Source: Anaerolinea thermophila
GTDB taxonomy: Bacteria > Chloroflexota > Anaerolineae > Anaerolineales > Villigracilaceae
Assembly (NCBI GenBank): GCA_020722305.1
Contig: DYLB01000079.1
Span: 1-9,110 of the forward strand
DNA: 9,110 nucleotides
Reading direction: 5' to 3'
Below the pieces are notes generated by a model. It had not been told where the DNA came from. It made no database searches and was given only the letters and a program-made list of their open reading frames with translations. Position 1 is the stretch's first letter. Every line of letters begins with the position of its first letter. Made by a program: the position numbers and the translations under genes. This document shows, in pieces, positions 1 to 5,606 of this stretch.

Positions 1-153
1 TATCGCGCTACAAAATCTTCGCGGTTGCGACAGATTTTTGATGGTAATACTATAGGTCACGTTACAAACGTGACCTACTTCGTTCATGAAGACTTTGCGA
101 TCTCTGCGGTGAGATTTTCTTGCGTTAAAAACAGAAACTTCCTTGAGAGGGTG
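1..153. other. Gene-free left end with three stem-loops
   Basis: No credible coding region is seen here; short open frames lack a ribosome site and family resemblance. It is the 3' flank of the minus-strand operon. It contains an AAAATCT/AGATTTT inverted repeat (12-18 with 32-38), a perfect 11-bp palindrome (53-77), a CTTC/GAAG pair (78-91) and ATCTC/GAGAT (100-115). None is followed by a clear T-run on the minus strand, so I cannot name an intrinsic terminator for the operon. Confidence 0.6.
53..77. repeat. Perfect palindromic stem-loop, 11-bp arms
   Basis: TAGGTCACGTT (53-63), loop ACA (64-66), AACGTGACCTA (67-77). All 11 pairs match. No T-run follows on either strand, so it is not a standard intrinsic terminator. 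It may be a dispersed palindromic repeat, a Rho-dependent or mRNA-stabilising 3' hairpin for the operon ending at 154, or a regulator site for a gene to the left of the window. Confidence 0.8.
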
Positions 154-420
154 TTATATCTGCACGAACTTCTTGACCGGAGTGACGAAAATCGTCGCCC
201 GCGTGTCCTGCGGGTTATCCATTTCGGGCGCGGCGGTGTGGACGATCTCGATGGCCTCGTCCACCTGGGTATCCTCGACGCCGATGAAGAATGTGACCAC
301 CCCCCGGCGTAAAAAGCCGCTGGTGGAGGCGACCCGGGTGATGCGGAAATTGGCCGCGATCAACGCCTGCGAGACCGGCTCGGCGTGGCTGTCTTTGATG
401 ATGGCAATCAGCATTTTCAT
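154..420 (-). CDS. PII-like cyclic-di-AMP receptor family protein (second copy)
   Basis: An 88-residue cytosolic protein of the PstA/DarA (PF06153) PII-like family, last gene of the minus-strand operon. Family marks are the first strand MKMLIAIIKD, the turn ANFRITRVASTSGFLRRG (23-40), the strand TFFIGV (43-48) and the closing strand ATIFVTPVKKFVQI (75-88). Known members are about 109 residues and trimeric; this one lacks most of the long B-loop and the segment before the last strand. Compared with PstA, as I recall its sequence, R26 and T28 are kept, but N41 is V and the first G of the GG pair is S34, so ligand binding may differ. The ATG at 420 is preceded by GGAGG (429-425) with a 4-base spacer; M3 is a possible alternative start. 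The gene lies 11 bases after its paralogue. Family is secure; c-di-AMP as ligand is inference. Confidence 0.88.
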   Translation of the reverse strand: MKMLIAIIKDSHAEPVSQALIAANFRITRVASTSGFLRRGVVTFFIGVEDTQVDEAIEIVHTAAPEMDNPQDTRATIFVTPVKKFVQI

Positions 421-424
421 GGGG

Positions 425-429
425 CCTCC
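425..429 (-). promoter_or_regulatory. Ribosome binding site GGAGG for the second PII-like gene
   Basis: GGAGG reads on the minus strand within the 11-base gap between the two PII-like genes, 4 bases from the ATG at 420 and 10 bases from the in-frame ATG at 414. It is the clearest Shine-Dalgarno in the operon and does not firmly separate the two starts; the family alignment favours 420. Confidence 0.7.
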
Positions 430-431
430 GG

Positions 432-698
432 CTACACCTGCACGAAACGATCCACTTTGAGCACGAAAACGGCCGCCCGTTTCAGGCCAGGGTCAATCGG
501 CGGAGCGCTGGTCTCGCGGATGATCTTCATCGCCCCCGCCACCCGTTCGGCGTTCACGCCGATGAGCATGGTGGTGTTGCCGCGGCGCAGCAGCCCGCCG
601 GTCGAGGCGATGCGGGTCACGCTGTAATTTTCAGACAGCAAGGCACGCAGGATGGTTTCGCTGTCACTGTCGTGGACGACGGCGACGATCAGACGCAT
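432..698 (-). CDS. PII-like cyclic-di-AMP receptor family protein (first copy)
   Basis: An 88-residue paralogue of the downstream gene and of the antiporter's C-terminal domain, PstA/DarA (PF06153) type. It opens with MRLIVAVVHD, has the turn ENYSVTRIASTGGLLRRG (23-40), then NTTMLIGV (41-48) and a last strand AAVFVLKVDRFVQV (75-88). T28, G34-G35 and N41 match the PstA pattern; the position equivalent to PstA R26 is S. As in its neighbour, the B-loop of about 20 residues is missing. I start at the ATG at 698 because this aligns with the family's first strand. An in-frame ATG at 731, inside the antiporter gene, would add MKNSNEKNSND, which is only the translation of a 15-bp tandem duplication. 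GAGAAG (716-711) is a weak ribosome site 12 bases away; coupling to antiporter translation is likely. Stop is TAG at 434-432. The ligand is inferred from the family. Confidence 0.88.
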   Translation of the reverse strand: MRLIVAVVHDSDSETILRALLSENYSVTRIASTGGLLRRGNTTMLIGVNAERVAGAMKIIRETSAPPIDPGLKRAAVFVLKVDRFVQV

Positions 699-699
699 G

Positions 700-729
700 T
701 CATTAGAATTCTTCTCATTAGAATTCTTC
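700..729. repeat. 15-bp perfect tandem duplication at a gene junction
   Basis: TCATTAGAATTCTTC occurs at 700-714 and again at 715-729 with no mismatch. On the minus strand each copy reads GAAGAATTCTAATGA. The first copy read encodes the antiporter's final Glu-Glu-Phe and its TAA stop; the second repeats this outside the gene. It widens the gap to the next gene from 4 to 19 bases and creates the purine-rich GAGAAG at the junction. Confidence 0.95.
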
Positions 730-2631
730 ATAGTCCTCGACCTCGAAGGTGAAGATCGTCGCGCCGCCGATGGTGACGGGGATGGGCGCGGCCAGCGGCA
801 GGTGGGATTCGCGGAACGGCTCCGACAGGTATTCCACCCGTTTGCGGCAACTGCGCTGCAAAGCCTGGACCGCAGCCTGTTCGCGGCCTTCGGGCAGGCC
901 GATCAGCAGGGTGACGTTGCGCCGGGCCAGGAAGCCCCCCGAACTGGGCAGGTGGATCACCGTCAGCCCGATCTTGTTCAGGGCGTTCAGCGCGTTCTCC
1001 AGGTCCGGCTCCTGGATGACGGCGGCCATCATCTGGTTCACGGGCAGGCGGGTGCTGTTCCCGGCCAGCAGCAGTTCCGGCCAGGTCAGGCCTTGCTCGG
1101 TCAGGGCGGCGTCCACTTCGCCCACCAGTTGCGAATACGTTTCTTCGGAGATGACCCCGTCCCGCAGCAGGCCGGTCAGGGCAGTGCGCTGGGCGCGCAG
1201 GGCTTCGCGGCGGGCCGTATCGAGTTCCTCGGCTTCCACGGTCGGGTCGGAGGTGATCACGTCTCGCACGGCATCCACCAGGATTTCGTTCTGTCTCTCC
1301 AGGATTTTCGACAGGCGCTGCCAGGTATGCTCGGAGATCAGTCCTTGGCGGCTCATGCGCTGCAAATACTCGTAACCCGACCGGGCAGCCACGAACCGGG
1401 CGTGTCGGCGTTCGTATTCTTCCTGCATGTGCGTCCGCTCCACCAGTTTCAGCTTGCGCGAGAGCCAGTCCATCGAAAAACCCTGGACCAGCAGGGTGAA
1501 CAGCACCACCCCGAAGGCCATGGCCTTGAGACCTTCAGCCCCGGCGATGGCCGCGGGAATGGTCAGGGTCAAGGCCAGGGAGATGGCCCCGCGCAGGCCT
1601 CCCCAGTACATGATGTGACGCCACTTCCAATTGATGTCCTTCCCGAAGAAGGAAAAACCGTAGATGCTGATGGCCCGCGCCCCCAGCACGGCCAGGATCG
1701 CCACCCCAATCGCTTCCCAGTTCTCGAACAGCAAATGGATGTCAATCACCAGCCCGATGACGAGGAAGATCAGTGAGTTGGCTATGAAGGCGAAGTATTC
1801 CCAGAAATTGAAGACCACCACCCGGGTCGTGGCCGACATGCCGCGCGGCCCCACGTTCCCGTTCAGGATGCCGGCCGTCACCACTGCCAGCACGCCGCTA
1901 AAATGCAACAATTCGGCGCTGATATAGGCCCCGAAAGCCAGCACCGTGGTCAGGGTAGTTTCGACGAGGGGGTCGTCTATCCGCCCGATTAGGTGAGAGA
2001 TCAACATACCCAGGACAAGACCGACCAAGATCCCGCCGCCGGCCACGCGCAGGAATTCGGTGACGCTTTCGGTCAGCGAAAAATGGCTGGTTTCGGCTAT
2101 CGTCACCATCAACCCGAACATGACGATGGCCGTCCCATCGTTGAAGAGACTCTCGCCTTCCAACAGCACTTGCAGGCGTTTTGGCGCGCCCAGGCGGCGG
2201 AAGAGGGCCACCACGGCCACCGGGTCGGTTGCGGCGATCAGCGCCCCGAACACCAGCGCCGAGGGCAGGGCGATCCCCGCGCCCCACGCCACCACCCCGC
2301 CGACCAGCAGGGTGGTGAGGATCACCCCCGGCACGGCCAGCAGCAGGATCAGTTCCAGGTCGCGGCGCAGGTCGTCCAGGCGCAGGTAGAAGGCGGCCTC
2401 GAACACCAGCGGCGGTACCAGCAAGGCCATGATGATCGTGGAAACATCCTGGCTGTCTATTTCCTGGCGCGGCACGACCGTCAGCGCCAGGCCGATCAGC
2501 ACCAGACCCACCGTGTACGGGATGCGTAAACGGTTGGCGGCGATCGCAACCAGCGAGGCGATCAACAACAACCAGATGATGATCTCTTCGACTTGGAAGA
2601 TGGGGCTAAAGGTCTCAAGGTCAATTTGCAC
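718..2631 (-). CDS. CPA1-type cation/proton antiporter with C-terminal PII-like (c-di-AMP receptor-type) domain
   Basis: A 637-residue membrane protein exchanging Na+ or K+ for H+. Residues about 15-395 form roughly 12 membrane segments. CPA1 marks are TDPVAV with D136, GESLFNDG with the N164-D165 ion-site pair (typical of electroneutral exchange), and GGLRGAISLALT (344-355) with R347. Residues 400-525 are a charged helical linker with two copies of R-x-G-[LV]-I-S-E-x-T. Residues about 531-637 match PstA/DarA PII-like proteins: MMAAVIQEPD, SSGGFLARRN (563-572), and the end VTIGGATIFTFEVEDYEEF. This domain keeps a longer B-loop region (593-617) than the two free paralogues downstream. The usual bacterial antiporter is about 400-550 residues. 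The start is a GTG at 2631 with GGAG 6 bases upstream, overlapping the end of the preceding gene. Antiporter function is well supported; ion choice and gating by c-di-AMP are inference. Confidence 0.93.
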   Translation of the reverse strand: MQIDLETFSPIFQVEEIIIWLLLIASLVAIAANRLRIPYTVGLVLIGLALTVVPRQEIDSQDVSTIIMALLVPPLVFEAAFYLRLDDLRRDLELILLLAVPGVILTTLLVGGVVAWGAGIALPSALVFGALIAATDPVAVVALFRRLGAPKRLQVLLEGESLFNDGTAIVMFGLMVTIAETSHFSLTESVTEFLRVAGGGILVGLVLGMLISHLIGRIDDPLVETTLTTVLAFGAYISAELLHFSGVLAVVTAGILNGNVGPRGMSATTRVVVFNFWEYFAFIANSLIFLVIGLVIDIHLLFENWEAIGVAILAVLGARAISIYGFSFFGKDINWKWRHIMYWGGLRGAISLALTLTIPAAIAGAEGLKAMAFGVVLFTLLVQGFSMDWLSRKLKLVERTHMQEEYERRHARFVAARSGYEYLQRMSRQGLISEHTWQRLSKILERQNEILVDAVRDVITSDPTVEAEELDTARREALRAQRTALTGLLRDGVISEETYSQLVGEVDAALTEQGLTWPELLLAGNSTRLPVNQMMAAVIQEPDLENALNALNKIGLTVIHLPSSGGFLARRNVTLLIGLPEGREQAAVQALQRSCRKRVEYLSEPFRESHLPLAAPIPVTIGGATIFTFEVEDYEEF

Positions 2632-2634
2632 GGC

Positions 2635-5007
2635 TTACTCCAGCGTGACCAGGCAAGGGGCCGGGTCGGTGATGGTGACTGTCTGCCCGTTATGGAATCT
2701 GACCTCGGTCTGCTCGAAATGGCGGATGACTGTCAGGCCCCTGTATTTTACCGTAACTGGCCATGGGAACGGGTTCTCTCCCTCCAGGCGCACTTTGCGC
2801 TCCGAGATCACCTCCACTCCCAGCACTTTCAGGAACAGGCCCACCGGAGCCAAGCCGTTGAGGGCGTTGCGTTCGCCAATCCCCAGTCCGCTTTCGGCGT
2901 GGTAATACTGGTAAAAGGCGCGGTTATCTTTCAGGTTTTGGATGACCGCGCTCATGATCCGCACCACCAGACGGGCTGCCTGCTCCCGGTATCCGTAAGA
3001 CAGCAGACCCTCCCCGATCAACTGGTTCCAGGGCAAGTGGACGTTCAGGCAGATCTGGTCGGCACCCGCCTCGGCCACGGACGGGCAGGCCGGAATCCCG
3101 TATGGACGGTTGAACCGTCCCGCGTCCATCACCGCCCGATGGACGATGGCTTGCGCCTGGTGTTCGTCCGGCAGGCCGGCCCAGAGCGGCACGAGCAGGG
3201 TCTGGTCTTCGACCGACAGGTCCACCGTCTGGACCAAGATGTGGTCCTTGTGTCCCAGCCCCTCGACCAGGAATTCGCTCAACTCAGTGAACACCTTCTG
3301 GCTGGTGGCAACCGCCCCGCCCGGGTTCCAGCGGAAGTCGTCGCGTTCGAGTATCTCGTCCTGGAAGCTGCCCTTCAACCGCCCTTTGACCGTGATCCGC
3401 GGCCGGGTCGTGGTCTGCGCGTCCATTTGGATGCGGAACAGCAGCCGGACCGGGTCCTTGAAGCTTTTTTTTGCCGGGATTTGGGCCGCGGCCCGCCGCC
3501 GGGTGATCACCCGCGAACGCAAGCTCAAATGGGTATCCCGGTCCACATAAACGTAGGAGGCGCGCCCGTCGTCCCAGCAGGCCTGCACCCCTTTACCCAG
3601 GATTTCGGCCTGGTCCCGGACGACGAGCATGTCACTCCTGCGGTCCAGGATTCGGGCTATATTTTCGAGGCAGGCGGCTTCACGGTAGAGCATGGCCGCC
3701 AGGCTGGGCGTCTGGACGCTGTTGATGGTCACGCCCTGCGCCCATTCGTACCAGCCGTTGAAAAGTGGGTTATCCTCGTACCCGGTCTGGATGGCGTGTT
3801 CCCATTCGGGGATGCCGTTGCGGTCGCGGTCGTTTGCAGGCGAGAACCAGGCCCAGAAGAACTTGAGCAGCCCCGGGAAGACGCTCTCCAGGAAGGCGGT
3901 GTCGTCTGTCCGTTCGTAGACCTGCCAGGCCAAGCTGGCCAGCAACGGCGCGGCCAGGAATTTGCCGCGCTGCCGGCCCAGGCCGGGCTTGCAGTCTATT
4001 TCGCCGTCCTCGGTTTGCACGGCCAGGTAATTCTTCAGCACGCCTTTCATCACCTGAGCGGCCCCAGGCAATAACGTGGACAGGTAATAGGCTTCGAGCG
4101 GCGGCTGCCCGTTCCACAGGTATTGGTAGTCGCTGCCGTCGCCTTTGCGTGAGTAGCCGTGGTCGGGCTGACGCGCCAGCACGAAGGAGGGATGGGGCAG
4201 CGCCTCGCTCCGGTGCAGCAGCCCCAGGGCCACTTTCTGGCTCAGGGCCAGGGCCGCGTCCCAGTCCGGGTCGCCGGTCTGGATCTCCACCACGTCGCGC
4301 TCGTGGAGCATCTGGATGCGGGCCTGCTCGGCTGCCCAGGGACGGGCCGCGCTGCGCCGGGCCAGGTCGAAGGATTGGGGCGGCTCGGACAGGGAGGCCA
4401 GCGCCCAGGTGAAGCGGCGCGTCGCCCCGTCGAGCAGGTCAATCTCCAGCATCAGCGAAGGATACGGCCCGGGTCCGGGTTCCGGGCCGCCGGTCAGGAA
4501 AAGCACCGGGGCCAGGTCCCCGGCCTGCCCGGCCAGGGCGTTCACCAGCTGGAGCTTGATCGGGGCCAGGTTCTGCCCCTCCAATGGGACCAATAACCCG
4601 CACATTTCCAATCTCATGTGGACCGGCCTGGCGTTGTGGTTGGTCAGCGCCAGCCGCCCGGCCAGGGCGTGGGATTCGGCGGCCCAGTAATCGGCCCGCA
4701 CCTCGATGCCGGTGAAAGGCGAATAATTGAATTGCAAAAAGTTGGGGTGGAAACGGCGCAGACGCGGCGGGGCGGCAAACTCCGCCGGTGCGGTGACAGT
4801 TTTCCCGTCCAGGGTGAAGCGGGGGAAGACCCGCAGCGAGCGGGCGCGCAGGCCCAGGGTGGTGCGCGCCGCCAGGGCGGGAGGGTCGCCGCCATCCAGA
4901 AGCAGTTCCCAGATATGGTCGTTGAGATAGTCCGTTTCCGCCAGGCGGGTGTCGGCTGCAATCGTCAATGAGAGCGGGTCGCCCTGACCCAGGTACCAGT
5001 CGCGCAT
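2635..5007 (-). CDS. GH63 / MGH1-like (alpha/alpha)6-barrel glycoside hydrolase
   Basis: A 790-residue protein without signal peptide, so probably cytosolic. Residues about 1-235 look beta-rich (super-sandwich typical of such hydrolases), about 245-495 and 602-730 form the helical barrel, and about 735-790 a small beta domain. The barrel shows DRDRNGIPEW (393-402) followed by YEDNP (410-414), like the D-DGDG-W and WDNSP motifs of GH63 and mannosylglycerate hydrolases, where that Asp is the general acid (here D412). YYHAESGLGIGE with E705 matches the region of the general base. Thus both catalytic carboxylates appear present. A segment at about 496-601 is an insertion in the barrel. Relatives cleave alpha-glycosides, including compatible solutes such as mannosylglycerate and glucosylglycerate; glycogen-debranching-like enzymes are an alternative. 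It is first in the operon, 3 bases from the antiporter gene. The start may be ATG 5007 or the adjoining GTG 5010. Substrate unknown. Confidence 0.82.
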   Translation of the reverse strand: MRDWYLGQGDPLSLTIAADTRLAETDYLNDHIWELLLDGGDPPALAARTTLGLRARSLRVFPRFTLDGKTVTAPAEFAAPPRLRRFHPNFLQFNYSPFTGIEVRADYWAAESHALAGRLALTNHNARPVHMRLEMCGLLVPLEGQNLAPIKLQLVNALAGQAGDLAPVLFLTGGPEPGPGPYPSLMLEIDLLDGATRRFTWALASLSEPPQSFDLARRSAARPWAAEQARIQMLHERDVVEIQTGDPDWDAALALSQKVALGLLHRSEALPHPSFVLARQPDHGYSRKGDGSDYQYLWNGQPPLEAYYLSTLLPGAAQVMKGVLKNYLAVQTEDGEIDCKPGLGRQRGKFLAAPLLASLAWQVYERTDDTAFLESVFPGLLKFFWAWFSPANDRDRNGIPEWEHAIQTGYEDNPLFNGWYEWAQGVTINSVQTPSLAAMLYREAACLENIARILDRRSDMLVVRDQAEILGKGVQACWDDGRASYVYVDRDTHLSLRSRVITRRRAAAQIPAKKSFKDPVRLLFRIQMDAQTTTRPRITVKGRLKGSFQDEILERDDFRWNPGGAVATSQKVFTELSEFLVEGLGHKDHILVQTVDLSVEDQTLLVPLWAGLPDEHQAQAIVHRAVMDAGRFNRPYGIPACPSVAEAGADQICLNVHLPWNQLIGEGLLSYGYREQAARLVVRIMSAVIQNLKDNRAFYQYYHAESGLGIGERNALNGLAPVGLFLKVLGVEVISERKVRLEGENPFPWPVTVKYRGLTVIRHFEQTEVRFHNGQTVTITDPAPCLVTLE
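2638..2641 (-). promoter_or_regulatory. Ribosome binding site GGAG deciding the GTG start
   Basis: GGAG on the minus strand overlaps the last codons of the hydrolase gene and sits 6 bases before the GTG at 2631. It supports the GTG start and points to translational coupling, as the upstream stop TAA (2637-2635) lies between the site and the start codon. Confidence 0.75.
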
Positions 5008-5015
5008 CACGTCTT

Positions 5016-5044
5016 ATTGTACGGGCAGATGGGGCAGCGGTCAA
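5016..5044 (-). promoter_or_regulatory. Sigma-70-type promoter of the hydrolase-antiporter-PII operon, likely leaderless
   Basis: On the minus strand, TTGACC (5044-5039), a 17-base spacer and TACAAT (5021-5016) match the consensus at 5 of 6 and 5 of 6 positions. The expected transcription start is at about 5010-5007, which is exactly where the tandem GTG-ATG codons lie. No Shine-Dalgarno precedes them, which agrees with a leaderless mRNA. Confidence 0.7.
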
Positions 5045-5062
5045 AGGTTTTATGGCGGTTGA

Positions 5063-5078
5063 GAGGCTTCCGCGCCTC
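5063..5078. promoter_or_regulatory. Inverted repeat between divergent promoters, possible operator
   Basis: GAGGC (5063-5067), six-base loop, GCCTC (5074-5078). The right arm lies where the -35 element of the plus-strand promoter would be, and the left arm is about 19 bases upstream of the -35 of the minus-strand promoter. A regulator bound here could affect both transcripts, but five-base arms can arise by chance. Confidence 0.3.
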
Positions 5079-5092
5079 CAATGTGTTCTTTG

Positions 5093-5101
5093 TGCTAGAA
5101 T
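5093..5101 (+). promoter_or_regulatory. Extended -10 promoter for the MaoC gene
   Basis: TGCTAGAAT fits the TGn-TATAAT extended -10 pattern, with no recognisable -35 at the usual distance. Transcription would begin at about 5108, giving a 5' leader of roughly 22 bases before the ATG at 5130. Confidence 0.5.
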
Positions 5102-5120
5102 AAATCCCAGACACATGAAT

Positions 5121-5124
5121 GGAG
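5121..5124 (+). promoter_or_regulatory. Ribosome binding site GGAG deciding the MaoC start
   Basis: GGAG lies 5 bases before the ATG at 5130 and only 2 bases before the ATG at 5127, so 5130 is preferred. The in-frame ATG at 5115 lies upstream of this site and has none of its own. Confidence 0.65.
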
Positions 5125-5129
5125 CCATG

Positions 5130-5600
5130 ATGACCAACCTGCCTGCCACCCGCGGAATGTATTTCGAAGAGTTCGAAGTCGGCCAGAAGATCATCTCGGT
5201 TGGGCGAACCGTCACCGAGAACGACATCGTCACCTTCGCCGGGCTTTCCGGCGATTACAACCAGATCCACACCGACGCCGACTTCAGCAAAGGCACGCCC
5301 TACGGTCAGCGCATCGCCCACGGCCTGCTGGGGTTATCCATCGCCTCCGGGCTGGTCATGCGCACCGGTGTGCTGGAAGGCACGGTGCTGGCCTTCCGCG
5401 AGATCAACGAATGGAAATTCTCCAAGCCCACCTTTATCGGCGATACCCTCCACGTCGAAGTCGAAGTGGTCGAAACCAAAGCCATGCCTCGCCTGGGAGG
5501 CGGAACCATCGTGATCGTGTTGAACGTCATTAACCAGCGCAATGAAACCGTGATGAAAGGCCAGTGGACGGCGCTGGTCATGAGCAAGCCGTCCACCTAA
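5130..5600 (+). CDS. MaoC family (R)-specific enoyl-CoA hydratase-like dehydratase
   Basis: A 156-residue single hot-dog-fold protein, the usual length for the family, without signal peptide. MaoC hydratases add water to, or remove it from, 2-enoyl/3-hydroxyacyl thioesters. The hydratase motif is GDYNQIHTD, with catalytic D42 and H47, followed by the oxyanion-loop segment QRIAHGLL (60-67). The opening EEFEVGQKIISVGRTVTENDI is typical of the family's first strands, and FSKPTFIGDTLHVEVEV (97-113) of the central strands. Start at 5130 is set by GGAG at 5121-5124. The gene is divergent from the hydrolase operon and ends 6 bases before the penicillin-binding protein gene, so the two may share a transcript. 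Exact acyl substrate (fatty acid, polyester precursor, or amino-acid-derived acyl-CoA) cannot be told from the sequence. Confidence 0.9.
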   Translation: MTNLPATRGMYFEEFEVGQKIISVGRTVTENDIVTFAGLSGDYNQIHTDADFSKGTPYGQRIAHGLLGLSIASGLVMRTGVLEGTVLAFREINEWKFSKPTFIGDTLHVEVEVVETKAMPRLGGGTIVIVLNVINQRNETVMKGQWTALVMSKPST

Positions 5601-5606
5601 ACACTT

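Noticed and set aside
100..153. Intrinsic terminator for the minus-strand operon
   Set aside because: The T-run seen on the minus strand (TTTTT near 125-130) has only a three-pair stem before it, and the stronger stem-loops nearby lack T-runs.
699..731. Longer start (ATG at 731) for the first PII-like gene
   Set aside because: The additional residues MKNSNEKNSND are translated from the tandem duplication and are absent from the family; the ATG at 698 aligns with the first strand.
652..1776. 374-codon open frame on the plus strand
   Set aside because: It is antisense to the antiporter gene and covers its conserved linker and PII-like domain; no domain is seen in its own product.
2593..4074. 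493-codon open frame on the plus strand
   Set aside because: It is antisense to the hydrolase gene and the antiporter start; the product is rich in His, Gln and Arg with no family resemblance.
4968..5129. Upstream extension of the MaoC gene in the same frame
   Set aside because: It would run over the divergent promoter and the start of the hydrolase gene. The MaoC fold begins just after the ATG at 5130, which has a proper ribosome site.
4439..5233. 264-codon minus-strand frame across the divergent promoter region
   Set aside because: It overlaps the hydrolase gene in another frame, crosses both promoters and the MaoC start, and ends in Arg/Pro/Gly-rich sequence.
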